Shown here: piece by piece, positions 12,701-27,700 of the stretch
Layout of the letters: every line of letters begins with the position of its first letter
Position numbering within the stretch: the stretch's first letter is position 1
DNA from: Taeniopygia guttata
Taxonomy: Eukaryota; Chordata; Aves; Passeriformes; Estrildidae
DNA length: 64,000 nt
Assembly: GCF_048771995.1 (NCBI RefSeq)
Contig: NC_133026.1
Span: 54,561,001 to 54,625,000 of the forward strand
Direction of reading: 5' to 3'
The notes under the pieces: model-generated
What the model was told of the DNA's origin: nothing
Database searches by the model: none
The model's input: only the letters and a program-made list of their open reading frames with translations
Translations under genes and position numbers: made by a program

Positions 12701-15700
12701 ACAGTTCTTTCTGTACCACCCTCTTTCCTATACATGAACCTTAGGGATGCTCCTCCAAAGGTCACATACAACCATTGTTTCAATTATGATTCTCAACACC
12801 CGAAGTATTTCATGTATCACATCACAAAACTAGCTTGGCTCAGTGTCGCATCCAAGCTAACCAATTCTGCAAGTATCAGTAGTACAATACAGGAATGTGC
12901 AAGTTGGTTGCAGAAGTCAATTCAAGATCATATCTTTTACCACTAGGCATGCCATCAAAAATTTTGCAAAAAAATTGTAAATTTGTATGTGTAACAGTTC
13001 ATGTTATAGATTTAATTAGTACTACTTTTCATTAAGCAAGTAAAGTGTGGCTCATTTTCTGAAGAAAAGAAAGACTGCAAAACATTTTATTTAAGTTGGG
13101 AGTGGCCTTAATTTCTTTGGAGTACACAGAATTCCTTGGGGTGTAGAGGGCATCCATCTACTTCTAAATTTAAAAAAACAGCTTTCCTCCTATATTTCAT
13201 GCATACCCCTATTTTTTTATCTTTCCAATTATTTGTCTCCTGGAGATGAAACACTTCTTTGGTTATGGAGTCTATATTCTCCTGCATACGTTGATTCGCC
13301 TGTGGTAAATAGGATGAGGGAAGAATAAAAGAGGAAAGAGAAGTAAGGAAATGGAAAAAAAAAATCCCAAACATTAAAATAGATAAAGGAAACTAAGTAT
13401 AAAAGTCAACTGAAGAGTTTATTAGCATGAAGTTACAGAAACAGTGTGCAGTTTAATGTAATGTATTTCTCATTAATTCATGCAAGAGAATGCTATTTAA
13501 TTCTATTCAATCACTGCTGTTGGGAAAACTTACTGCAGCTAGAGTTACTTTTCTTTAGTGACTTTTCCCACTGCAATCTGTGGATAGAAACAATTACCCT
13601 GCTGTACTTTCCGGATACCTTCAAGTCCTCTTTGGAAGTGAATATTAATGTTAACAACTGGTTTTATTAATTTTTTACAAAATAATCTTCTTGAAAGTAC
13701 AAAGAAGGGAGTTTGAATCAAACATCCAGGAAGCAAAAGACAACTGCTGACTGCTTTCTGATGCTATGTGAATACGTATCAAGTGTAGTCCTACTTTTTT
13801 AGCTGACTATCGCTGCATTTTGTCGCTTCCCCTGCAAACATAATTAAATGCTTAGCTATGAAGACGACGTAAGAATTTTAAGGGCTAGAGACAACTTTTT
13901 TCTTTCTTAAGGAGTGAACTTGATTTTACATCTGGGAACAGAAGACAATGTCTTTCTGCAAAAAGCTACATGTCTTCAGCTAGATTTTGTTAGTGTTAAT
14001 AGATGGCGAAAAGACACAACAGGTGGTAAATATGGGTCAAATCTTCAAAGGGACTGGATGTATTAGTGACTATTTGACACATGCTACATTCTACCAAAGT
14101 AAACACTCCAGAAAAATCTACTGTATATTCTTAGTTCGTATACTTAAACCCCACCAAAGCCCCAAACAAGAGCATGCAAAGCTGTTGTTTAATTCTCAGT
14201 GAAGTCAAAGATAACTTAGAGCAAGCAATAGAGACACAACAGAACTTTTTAGGGCTTTTGCTCATCAGCATTTATGCTAACTCAAAATGCTGATACTTAT
14301 GATAATCTTAATCCTTTTCTTCTGCTATTAACATATCAACTCCAGTTCATGAAGCAAAAATACTTCTAAAACAGAACCGGGACTTTTCAGAAACCATTTC
14401 AAGTTACAGTACTACCACCTAGAGAGCACAAGAATATAGTGAAGAAATAAAGCATCAGTGAACTATTACACAGCTTTTGAAAATGACAGTAGGGGACTTT
14501 GGCCTATACACTTAAAAATAATCAATTTTTACTGCAATGAAGAGACAGTGGGAAAATTATGTAATAACTGAAACTACAACTTCCAACTAAAATAATTGGG
14601 AAATGGACATCCATATACTGCTGACAATTCATATATGTATCTCTTTTTGGACCATTTTAAAATGAAGACTGGTAATAGCTCTGCGATTTCAGGGTGGGTG
14701 GGTTTGTTTCCAGAAACAAAAGGGAAAAGGGGAAAAAGAACCGTGTGAGAGGGGCAAAGAACACACTGCATACCCAGCAACATGGTTGTGGCCCAATAAC
14801 ATGCTGACCAGTGTTGCTGTGTATTATGCTTGACTGGTAAGCAAAGAAATATTCAGTATGGCAAACTTCAATTGTTGATACTCATAAAAATTAGAAATAA
14901 CTGAAATGGAAACTTTTGGGAAAGGCAAAGAATAACATTTGGTATTATCCATGCATCAGAACTTTTAGCTATGGAAAATTATTTTGGCCACACAAATATT
15001 AATTCTTCCCTCAGAACAAAGAAAAGATACCAGGAACATTCATGAGAGAACCGCAATTCTCACAGGAATTAAAGGTTTTGCAAGATATAATACATTTGAA
15101 AACGAGACATTTTCAGCTTCATAAATTTAAGGAGGATCAGTAGCTTAAATTCTACCCACTAAAACAAGATACATTATTTATTAAAAATGCAAGATAATAT
15201 TTAATCCTGTTTTGTGTATGATTCCCATTCAAATCTTACACCTTACATACTTGCACAGATTCTATCCTACACTCATATGAACATACCTCTATCAATTCAT
15301 CTCTCTGTCGAAGGCCCTCTTTAAGTTCATCCAGCTTATGCTGCAGAACACTGCAGTTGTGTTTCTGTCTTTCCAATTCCTGTATTAAATAAATAAATTA
15401 TTTATATTTATTTTTAGTTATGTAAGAAATTACTGCAAGGATTTGAGAAATTATACCTACCAAGCAGTTAAAAAACCACTGAAGTGGTCTAATAAGTTGT
15501 CCAGACACTTACTACACAGAAGACTTTATTTAATAAACTGTAGAGAGAAAAAATGCCATAAAGACTTAAGCCCAATACTAACAAGTAAAGCTACTCTGAA
15601 TATTTTCAACTGTTCTTACTAAGTAGTCTAGATTTATGTACTTTATAAGTAGAAAGAAAAATACCTTTGACTTCTCTTCATTCTCCCTATAGAACTCTGC

Positions 15701-18700
15701 TATCTGTTCTTCTTTCTCCTCAATAACATCCTTTAAAGTATCCACTTGGTAAATCAAGTTGTTTTTCTCATTGTCTAGTTGGGCATTGGAAACCATAGCT
15801 TTCTTGTACTTCTCTTCAACTTCAGCTAGTGAATCCTACAGATAGCAGAAAAGTTCACATTAGTTTAACTTTTTGATGCATGGTTATAATGTTAAAATAC
15901 CACCATAATGTTAAAGTATGAGATGTTAGACATTAAAATTATGCAACCATTTTTGTTTCTGAAATATATTCTTTAGAGATACCAAGTAACAGTTTAGTTC
16001 CATTATTCAGCTTCAGTCATACACAACAATGAAAAGTTATCATTACAAAGGCATGAAAAATACAAGATAATATTCCACTTGCTTTTTCTACCCCGCCACA
16101 TTCACAGCAACTCACAGGGATACATTAATAATATCACAGCTTCATATTCTAGTGAAGCTAGATAGTAGTAATTCTAGTAGTAATATCATTGCTCTCAAGG
16201 CATGCATGACAAAAGGGTTCAGAATGAGGCAACAAATCTAACAGAGAGAATGTGGACAATTAAATCAGTAAAATAGACACCACAAAAATAATTCCAAGAG
16301 TACCTTTAACTTAATGGTCATTATTTAAGTAGTGCCCTATGACCTTAGATTCAAGACTTTAAGATAGCCATATTACTCCAGTAAAAAACATTTGTTATTT
16401 AAACAGATATTTTATCTTTGGTTTACTTACTAAATTTTTCTTTAAAAAGCATGTAACTTGGTTCTCTACCTAAAAGTGTGCATGCCTCTTAGACAAATCT
16501 CCCCCATTTACTATTTTATCTTGATTTTGGCTATAGTTGGGGTTTTTTTGTCAGAGTTGTAACAAATGTCAACCATTTATAATTAGAAAACTATCATTCT
16601 AGGCACTTTTAAGCATGCCTTTATTTCAATATGCATTATATAGGGGTTGGGATTACATGATCTTTAAGGTCCATTCCAACCCTTTAACATTCTATGATTT
16701 GAAAATAATAAAAATTGATTTTCAGAGTCCTAATTTTAGAATTGAAAAAGAACTATTAAGCCAATACCTGGACAAAGTAGATCTATGCCCTACTACAAAT
16801 CTCATTGTACTTCATTGCCTGTTCCTTGAAGGTATAAGTAGCACTATCTCCATTTTTAAATATTTATATTTTGATAGTAGAAACACTAGTACAGGAAGGG
16901 CATGAAGCTTGGGTTTCCAGAAAATAGAACACTAAAACTAATATATTGAGAAGGTGGCAGCAATCTAAGTTTTCTAAGAAAATACTTAAGATCACTATCT
17001 GTTAAACAGTAAAATTATGCAATCATTTTTGTTCTGGAATTACAGTCATGTCTTCTCTTTATAAGTAACAAGTCACAGTTCAATATTCTGCTATAAGAAA
17101 GTAAAAAAATTCCCTATCCCCAAACACTATTCCACACACTATTCCATGTTGTAAACCTCCAGTTTGGGAAAGCTGTCCTTAGAGTATGTATTTTATATTT
17201 TATAATTTTATCATAATCACATGTATTTATTTCACTGAATTCTGGAAATGTCTGCTGGAGAAATACAATTTTTTGAAACCCCAGAAAAAATAATTACAGA
17301 TCAGAAGAGACAAAACAGCAAAACAGTATAAGTTGTGAAAATATAAGACAAGTGCCATTATAGTCTAGGAAGCAGTAGGAAACAGCAAAGATGACTCAGG
17401 ATAAGAAAAAAGAAAAAAAAAAAAACCTAAATGCATGCAAGTAATTCTGAAGATTAAAACCAGAGAAAGCATTTCTTTTTGTGATGCTGTAAATACAACA
17501 AATCTTGTAAAGACTGGCAAAACAAAATGCTAGAGCTAGCAAACCTAAAGACTTTCAAAGAATAATCCAGTTTAGAGTAGAAAAAAGAAAATATTAGGAT
17601 TATAATGAATGCTATAGTAATTTCACAGGGAGGTATGAAATTTAACAAAAAAAAAAATGTTACTAGGGAAGAAGTCCAATTTGATTATTTCTGTGAATGT
17701 GGTGACTGAGGTCATGTAGTAATTTAGTTTGGCAGAGATCCAGCTGGTCCAATCTCCTAACTAAAGAGGGTCAGCTGAGACCAGGCTGCTCACAGCTCAT
17801 CTCCATTTTAAGTATCTACAGAAATCTAGATTGCAGATGGTCAAACTTGCTGGATGACCTACACCAGTGTTTGCTTTTCTTGTGAAAACTCTTTTTTTCT
17901 TGAGTTCTAACTGGATTTTCTGCTCCTACAACTCAACTTTTGTCTGTTTTTTCTTTCCCTTGCAAAGAAGTCTGCCCTCTACTCTCCACTGCCTCCGATC
18001 AGACACGCTAAAAACAGCAACAATATTGCCAACCACTACTCCAAGATTTATCAAAGCCCATTGTCTCAGCCTCTTACTGTATGCCATGTGTTCCAGGACT
18101 CCAATCTTAAAAGACAAGACTAGGTTGGGGCTTAAAACATCATCTTAGAATGTCATTAATTAAAAAAAATAAGTTGAGAAAAAGTTGAGAAAAAGGCAGT
18201 ACCTTCCTAATTAAAAAAAAAATAATCTCTATGAAATGTGAACTAACCTAGGAACATATTATTCCGTATTATCAACAACATAAAATCCAGTTCAATTCTG
18301 AAAGCCAAGCACAGATGATGATCTTACTGTTGCACACTGTGCTCTTTGGTAACTGTAATGGATTACAGTAAATAATAATCGATTAACCACAAGTCAGAAC
18401 AGTAATCATGAGATGCTGGCAAACGCATCAAAAGTGAGAGTTAGATCCATTCTGAAAATAGGAAGCAGTCTCACATTACACTTCATTTATGTCTCATATG
18501 TCTATGTCTAATAATCTTGTAATCTACTACTCTTTGAAATGCTTTTAATATTTGTATGTCAGTATAACTAAACCAAAGCATACTTCATCTGAACATATTG
18601 CTATCAGGTTTAACGTTTCCTTTAAAGGTAAAGTTATACTTCAAAGAGGAAATAACTTTTGCAACACTAAACAGCTCATATTACATATATTCCCCTTACT

Positions 18701-21700
18701 ATATAAGCTAATGTATTGTTAAATTAAAGAAATTCAAGTAAGCTGATATATACATCACCATCACATGCTCTAATACAAGAAGCATTCATTTAATTCAGTC
18801 TCTATATGGATATAAAACATATGAAAAGTTCTCTTTACTTTTACATGAAACACAATTACACAATAGAAAAGAGAACAGAACAAATGTCTGGAAAAGATTT
18901 GTAAGCCCCATAATTTTTGAACTCTGTATCCCTTCAATATAAAACAGTGAAAAGGAGGATTATTTTAAATTTACTGCACTGTTAATTGTGTGAAGATGTA
19001 TAAAAGAAAGGCATACATACTAATTTAAACAAGCAAAAATAGAGACAAATCTCCTGTGGAAGACTACACCTAGTACACGTAGTTAGCTCAGTGTGCTGCT
19101 GCAGTACAAACTGCAGATTGCATCCTCAGTAGAGGGAAATGACTGGAGCTTCCAGCACGAGCAGTGATCGGGCACTGAGCCTTTGCACAGCAAGGTGCAT
19201 GGGAACCTGTGGCACCAGCCAGGCAAGTGGCCACTCAGAGATACAAGGGGAGCCAATGGCTCAGCAGGAAGACCCTACACCCCTGTGTGCATGGACTGTG
19301 GAAACAAAAGCCCACGTATTGCTTGGTTCAGGGTCCCTGGTTGGCAGCACCCAGCTTGATCTCGAGCTGGTTTTGTGATAATCTGCCATGATTAAAGTAC
19401 TTAGAGAAATCAGATATCTGAGACTCTCTTATTGGGAAACCTGTGGCAAATCCTGTAAGGAAACCTTGACTGACAGTGTGAGAATGGTGTGTGTAGCCAG
19501 TCTAGTGCAGCACCCATTGACTCACTTGGTGACTCACTGGAGGGTTTTGTCCCCAGCAGTGAAAGTCTGGGGTGGTAGGAATGTGACTACCACAGTGGAT
19601 ACAGGATTGCCAGACAGGAAAGCTTCCTTAGCACTCATTAGCCTAGCACTGAAAAAACCAATCTGTGATTTAGAGAAAATAATGAGAATACAAACTAGCA
19701 TAATTTTTTTTTTTTTTTTTATGACAAAGAATTAAAACAAAATTCATTTTCTCCTGCAAGCAATATGCCTGCTAAAATGATTAGCAGCACATCTTTCAAA
19801 ATAATTATTTTGGTTTTGCTTTCTAATATGAAGTATTTGCTGAAACCTGGAGGACTAATTCTTAAGTTCTTTGCCATAATTATCTCCCATTTCTTTGTTC
19901 CCCACTTAATACCTAGTAATTATTTTGTACATATGTTTCTTTGTTAACAAAATTCTAAAAATATAAACTGAACGCCTCATTATCTTATCAGAAAACACCT
20001 ATATATATAAAAACATCAAAAAGTATTAACTCTTCTAACTGTAATCAAATAATAAACATGCAATCTCATGTACATTTTAAGCTGATGCTCTTCATGCATT
20101 AAAAGTTAGATACATGCTTTAAAGAAATTTTAAAAATTGTTAGCAAAGCCACTATACGTTAGTGAAACTGGTGATAACTCCATTATGCAAAATACCCATT
20201 CAGAATGCATGCTTGGGAGAAGCCCTGATACCTTTAATTCTTTAAGTCCCTGCATGTATCTCCCTTCTACATCATGTATCTGGTCCTTAAGATCATAGAT
20301 ATCCTGCAGGACATAGGAAGGAACCATTGCATAAGAAGTATGGGGGAATAATTTAAAGTTAAAAAAGCATTAAAAGGTTTACATGCACTTTGTCAAATGA
20401 CAAAGCCTGCAATAATTCCCAGAAATTAAAATTTATGGAAATTAAGGTTTTGTTTATAACCCTAACTCCAAGGCATCTCAAATAGCACAGAATTGTTTGA
20501 AATTCAACATAAATAAAATCTTATCTTAATAAGCCAAACTTTTAAACCATAATTATGAACACAAACCAAGATAAAATACCAAGAAGGTAAAAAAATACCT
20601 CATTATTGAAAATTACATCCTCATAGCATTTTCTTATTATAATATAAATTCTCTATTAAAAACAATCTTCCTATTTAAACTAGCTCCAAATTCTCTAAAA
20701 ATGCAATTCACCCGTAATTCACTGAGGGAGGCATCAGGATCCAGCAAACTGCTTGCATCTCCACTTCCTCTCCTAGATGAGTTGCCACTCTGAGGAGCTG
20801 CACTTACTGCATTGCGAGATGAGGGCTTAAAAAAGGGAAAAACATTGTGTCAGGAATCATATGGTTATTTCTGGTATACTTGATAATACTCTTTGTAAAT
20901 TTCTTCAAAGTCACAGCATGGCTTTCTCTCTTGTTTTTCTTAATATTAGCTTACAGACAGTATTTTCCATTGAGTATTTTCCAGCACCTGTGTTTTTTCT
21001 TGTAAAATGTTGGTTTCTTGTTGATGACTTAGTGTACCAGAACATTAGAATTCTGAGTCATCTATCCAGAAGATATTCATAAGATGGATAATAGTGCTGA
21101 AATACTGTAGACATTTACAATATTACTAACTATTATAATTCTGTCATCCAGGATTCAGAAGAAAGCCTATAATGAGAATCTATCATATGGATTTTTATAG
21201 CCTTAGCCTCCTCAATTTTAGCCTTTCCTGGTAAGTATTTCTCACATGAAAAATAAATTGTATAGAAAATTATTATTGGCCAAAAGTAAACTAAAGAATA
21301 AATTTTTTCACTCAAGAAATAAAAAGCATAAACCATTAATTCTGGACAATAGAAAATTATATCTAAAAATATTTTTGCAAGCTAACCCTGACAAAAAATA
21401 CAAAGAATACACTGAATGTATACTTTTTGAATTATTTCAACACTTGCGAATTTGTGAATGAACACTGACTTTAAGTAATTCTAAAAGAGTTTCTAAAATT
21501 AAAAAGTCTTACCCTTGAAAATATTTCTGAATGTGATTTTTCACTCTTTTCTTCCAGCTGAAAGAGAATTGGGAACGTGATTATCTTTTGTAATAAGGAA
21601 CTACCAAATTAGCATCTTTTGTTCAAAGAGATAGAAATATTTTTAAATAAAACCATTTTTAAAATTTCAGATGATAGCATAGACCAAGACAGGAAAAACA

Positions 21701-24700
21701 ATATTTAGCTTAAAAAATAGTTTTTACCTCAACTACAAAATAAATGTAAAGAAAAAAGCTTGTAAATAAAAAAGCCAGAAACTTTTCTTATTTAAAATGC
21801 CATTACCAGTACTGAGCAACAAAATATGTTTACTCTTTTAAATTGCAATTATATATGTAAATATATATTTCAAGTAGTATTTAAATTTCAAGAGTAATCA
21901 CTACAATACTAGATGGCATAACAGATGCAAAGCTTCATGCAGGTACCCACTTAAGGCAGTCAGTGACAGCAGGGTGAATGCCCTAGTTATAGAAAACACA
22001 TCTGTACATTCAATCTCTTTAATGTCACCTGTGATTACATTACAATAAAAACTGGTTCAGGTAAAAGTGTATAACTGAAGTGTACTAAGTAAAAGCAATC
22101 TACAAAATAATTTCAATTCATATTTTATCTACTGTAGACTAAGGAAAAGAACTACCACATTCCCTTCTTAGGAAACTGCTATTGCAAAATTATATTGTAG
22201 ATATCCACATTTTCTACATTTCTGTGAATCCAAACAGGAGGGATTAGACATGTATTTAGTATGGTATCACACATATCTTGCTTCTCAAAGAACAGCTGTT
22301 TTTCTCTATGCCAGGGATAAGTTTTGAAAGTCTACTGCAATCACAGAAGAAACAATACTTGATAAGACTTTCCTTTTTCCTCCTGTTAAGGTTTCTATAA
22401 AAGCAACATTGCTTCTTCATGACAAATTCACCATGTCCAGTGATGTACTAAAATTATAGATTGCAAATATTTATCACCAGTATGATGATAGAATGATATG
22501 AAGAATCCAATTGATCTGAAGGATACATTTGATTAACCTAAATAAAATTATAAATTTCGAATCTAATAGTAAATAATGATGATAACACAAGCAACTGAGA
22601 AGGCAACATAACTCAGTCTCAGCCTCCACATTTATTTTAGCAGAGCATTAATTTCAGAAAGTCAGCTTTATTATGGGGAAAAAAGAGCTAAATTTTAAGC
22701 TGGAGAAATAATTAGTCTCTCATGATTTGAGAATGTATAGAGAATAAATAACATTAATTATTACAACTTATACAGCATTGTAACAGTATTAAAATATCAT
22801 ATAAATGCAAAGTCACAAAGTGGTTGCGAGAGTAGTCTAGCTCTCAGTCTCCCATTTAAAGGAGAACCACAGCCAACAGCTGTGGCTTGATCTAGCAAAG
22901 TGTCACCAGCTCCTGAACACAGAGGCTCTGCAGCTTTGCTGTAACCTGACAGACTGCAACAATAATGTCCTTGTGGAGCTTCTTGGAGTGTCTGGTCTGA
23001 AGTCCTAAACTGCAGTGTGAGGTTGCTGGCCCTTGTTGCACTGCTTGGCAAGGGCACAAAGACTTTGGCTCTCACCTACACAAGCAATTACACACTGCTG
23101 ATCACCACAAACCATTCCTTTTGCTCAATTAAATAAACACCTCCTCACCTCCTCTAAGCCTCTCTGCCTACCCACTGCATGTGCTAACCCTAAATGCTAT
23201 TTCAAAAGATATACCTAAGAACAGAAATTTGCCTTTTACTCCATGCTATTAAACACAAAAGTTTTGCCTGCGAGTAACAATAATTTTTAGAAGTTACAGC
23301 AGCAAGAAAGAGAAGGTGGCTAGGTTTGGTATAAACAATGGTCAGCCTAAAGGGAGCTGCACAGGAAAACTATCACGATAATTTTCCTGTAACATGATCT
23401 GTTGAATGACATGGGATTCTGTACAAGTGCACAGCCAGCAAGGAGTGCTTCAGTAATGGATTCTGAAAAAATCTCACATGGGATGAAGGAACACTAAAAT
23501 GCACTAATGCAGGCACAGTTCTAAGTATTTTTGTCACGAAAAGAAATAACAGTATTCCAAAAGTACACAAAAACCGCCCTAGCACAGTTAATTTCCATTA
23601 AAAAAAAGAAAAATATTTGTGTCTTTAAAAGATTGCTAAGCTTATCACACACACACAAAATTGTGAAGTGTTACACTTGTCACATGCTTCTAACAACAGA
23701 CAAAATCTCCTTTAAAATAAGGAGCATGCTTTTTAAAAATTCACTCAGTGCATTTTCACATGAAAACAAGCCCCAACTCCACAACAAACCAATTTTCATT
23801 TAAGTAATTTACAATGCTTTAACAGTATTTACTCTTCAGAGTATGAAAAGAAAATCCATAGTTTTGCTGTATTCACCATAGTGTAAATAAAAGCATTACA
23901 CTCACACTATTCAAAACTTGGCCACAATCTGCATTCGAAACAATGCTTCCCCTGTGGCTGGAACGACTGAAATAATCAGCAGTAGTTTCACTTTGATCAG
24001 AAAAATCAGAGGACTTCAAAAGAGAAGGAGAAGGTAAAAGAGAACTGAATATAACATCACTGAATGAACAAAAGTTTTTAATAAACCAAAAAAATCCTAC
24101 CTTAAATCTCCATTATTGCACTAAAAACAATGAACATTTTTATTGATTTATCATTGTCAATTGGAGTAATATGAAAAAAAGAAAAAAACAGATACCAAAG
24201 GGTTTAGTATTAATTTAGGGTCAAAAACAAACTACAAAAATTTCAAAAAGTTTGCAGATCATAAAAGACAAATTATATAAACTGATCAATAAAAATTATT
24301 TCTCTACAAATGTTGTCATTTTTCAAATCAACACAAACCAAATGGTGCCAGCTATAATTTGGGCTTCTTCTCATTCCTAAGTTTAAGACGTCTTACACTA
24401 GAAGGCAAAATTACTCCCCAAAGATGTATATCAGTCTGGCACCTAAAAAGGTGCGGGAAAATGCTAGTGCTACACATTTCTTGTTAAAAAAGGCAAAATG
24501 TATCTACGTGCAATTACATCTGCCATGGGAATTCAAGTGAAATATTCAACTGAGAAACATTATGCATGTAAAACACAACATTAAATGGGAAGAGTGGGTT
24601 TATCATAAGTTTATTGATAACATTCTACTTCAAACGGTAGAAAGTTAAAACTAAATACAATGTTCACAGTGAAAGTGATTATAGGAGAAAAAATCCTTCT

Positions 24701-27700
24701 ATGAACAGTTTGAAAATATATTATTCTTACCCAATTCTCACGATCAAAAAAAATCTTCATACTTGATCTATGTGATTAAAAGCTAGTAAGATTGTCTAAA
24801 AGTTACATATATAACTGGCATACAAAAACCAGTTTACTGATGAACATCTAGCTCAGACTATGCTATTTGAGGACTACAGAATTTGTATTTGTTGTCACTG
24901 CTATGTTATGTTCTACTTCTCTGACAACAAATTTTCCAGCTATTTTTCACCTACATCTATATTTAAACCAATATCTTAATTTTCATTAAATGTAGCTAGC
25001 TAGGTAAATTTTGATAGTTGGAAATTTGGTTAAACTTTCCTATTGCACTTGCATTTCACAAAATATAGAGATACCGAAGAGAATTATTCTTATTTATTAT
25101 GATCACAGCAAAAGAACAACTCAGGCTGCAATCTATGACAGCACTGGTCTATCATTCAAAATCCACTTCTCTTGGCTGTTGAGAAGTCCATATACCTAAT
25201 AAACCTTGCTGTCCCTCCTTCTATAATTTTTGTAGTCCTAGTATCTTTCCCAATGGGTTCATCAAAACTGATACACTTTAAGATGGAGAAGCATCACATT
25301 GTTTCTCTCAAGTGTTTTCTACCTTTTAGATCTCTCCTACTTGCTCTTCTGATTTTCAGAGAGAACTAACCTGACTTCTCCAGAGTAAAACCAAAATACA
25401 AGCCACAGAAACAGTAGGCAGTAAATTCTTAATAAGATTTTTACATCATCAGATTTTCAGGATTATTTCATTAAACAAATTCTTTGAACTCTATTAAGCA
25501 TTCAGTAGTGTGAGTGAATATACATTGGCATTATTGGTTTAACATATACACAGTGAGATCTGATATATATATATTCCTATATATCTTAAAGTACATACTT
25601 TTAAGGAATTATCTTAGTGTTAAGAAAATCTAAGGAGACAAGTTTTCACAATGCAAGAGACTACATAGGTATGTCAATACTTGTCACATTTTAGAACTTC
25701 ATAAAGCAAAGCAAAATTACCTTTTTCCTACACCCTCGAAAATTCACTCTGATATCTCTTGTAGCTAAAAACATTAGTTTCTGACAAATGTGGTTTTATT
25801 TGTTTAATACATATAACACTGTTAATATGTGAGAAATTTAAAAAAGGACCGAACATTGCAATTTAGTCCATTCTAGAACACTGATAGCTTATTTTGTTTT
25901 GTGTGGCATGACAAATGAGCAGCTATACCAATGAAACTTAGACAATTGTTCTGCAGCAGAAGCAAAATAAAACTCTTTAAAATCACTTTGCAGTACAAAG
26001 AGCCAAGTTTAGAATGACACTTTTAATACAATACAGACCCAGAAACAAATTTCTCTCATTTTGTATATTGGTTATCAAAAAAATGAGAAAACTTTTTACT
26101 ACATGATATAACAGTTTCCATTAACCCTCTTCCCCCCAAAAAAAGACTTTTCCACATGTACTGTAGTGTGTTTCATGTGCTTGCTCCATCTATGACATAG
26201 GGTGGTATCCCCAACAATGTGCTATACTTCAACTAAAGTACAACAAAACTAGTTGTTTATTACAAACATTAAAAAGATATTTAGAAAAACAAATTCCTTC
26301 TACAGTTTACTGTCTTAATGCTAAATATTTACATCTCGCTAAAAATCACAACTCTTACAAATCAAAACTTCTTATGTGGAATGGAAAAATCAAATCTGTG
26401 TGTTGGTCAGTGAAACAATCCCAAGTGGACATACTCATAACTGCTGATGTGTTAATATCAAAGCATTCATCAAATCATGCATAGGAATGCTCACCACAGG
26501 ACTACTTCGGACTGAGCTTGCTCTTGAAGAATAACTGTATTCAGATGGCTAAAGAAAAGTTATGAAGGACACTTTCACAACTTTCATAGATTTTTGTCTG
26601 CAGAGAACAAAGATAATGAAAGAAACAACCAGAGGCCTATTACACTAAGAGTGCAAGAACTATTTGAGTTATGTCACCCATCACCACACAACAAAGCCTG
26701 AGAAAGAAGGAATGAAGCACCATGTATAGCCAGTCAGCCATTATTATGCCACACTCATATGCTGCAATTCCTATGCAGAATCATGTACTTTCTTATCCTC
26801 TGTGTTTCCAGTTAGTAGGATACTTTTTGTGTAAAAAAATTATTTAAGAATCTCAGCAGCATTTACTATTACTACAAGGCATATCTATTTCCATGTGTCA
26901 CTAAGAATTCCCTTAAAAAACAGCCAAATACTTTTAAAAAATCAAATCTTAACTAGTTGCATAACTAAATTAAACATTTAAATTGCAATTTGGTTTTAAC
27001 TGCTCTGAGGCCTACAGACGTTTTAACACACCCTGGGAACTGCAGCTATGCTGTACACTTAGCAGTTTTGTTTTATGGTCACTCATGCACATTCTCCTGA
27101 AAGAGCTATGTTTAAAGGTGCAAGGCTGAAATCTATTTATGCAGTGGATAATAAACGCAGCTGAGAAACTCAACTCAAAAAAAAAAAAAAAAACGTTTCA
27201 TGCTGCTTTGTCCCTCCCTATGAAGAAAACTCCAGCAAAAATTAGAATTATATACGTATCAGAGTTATATGTAATAGCAGTCTTTACTGTATTGTTTTAT
27301 TGCTCACTGAATCTTCTAATATTTTCTTGAGAACATACACAAAGCCAAAAAAGGTAAATCATCTATTTGTAATCCAAGTGCAAAAGAAGATCTCACTAAC
27401 TAATTAAATACACTACATAATATTTGATGATTTTTTACATAGGTTTAGCATGTCTCTAAATGGAAGTGTAAGATGGATTTGAACTACTATAGCAGCAAAA
27501 CGCAACGTTTCAGACGTTCATGCCAGTTTTTAAAGATAATTTTTTGCAGAGCTACCTTAGCCATTCTTATGGCACTACTAGATACTCTTGATTTTGTAAA
27601 GATGCAGATTAGGTTTTCATGCTATTAAATTTAATACACATAAAAAATGTAAATATGGCATCCTATTTAAAAGTATTCAAGGTGTATTTACCACAAACTT

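Noticed and set aside
19079..19135. tRNA-like segment (gtagttagctcagtgtgctg).
   Set aside because: No convincing B box or cloverleaf pairing; at best a SINE relic.
22797..23075. 92-codon minus-strand frame in the GC-richer patch of intron 9.
   Set aside because: No acceptor or donor pair keeps phase 0 with exons 9 and 10, and no domain is recognisable.
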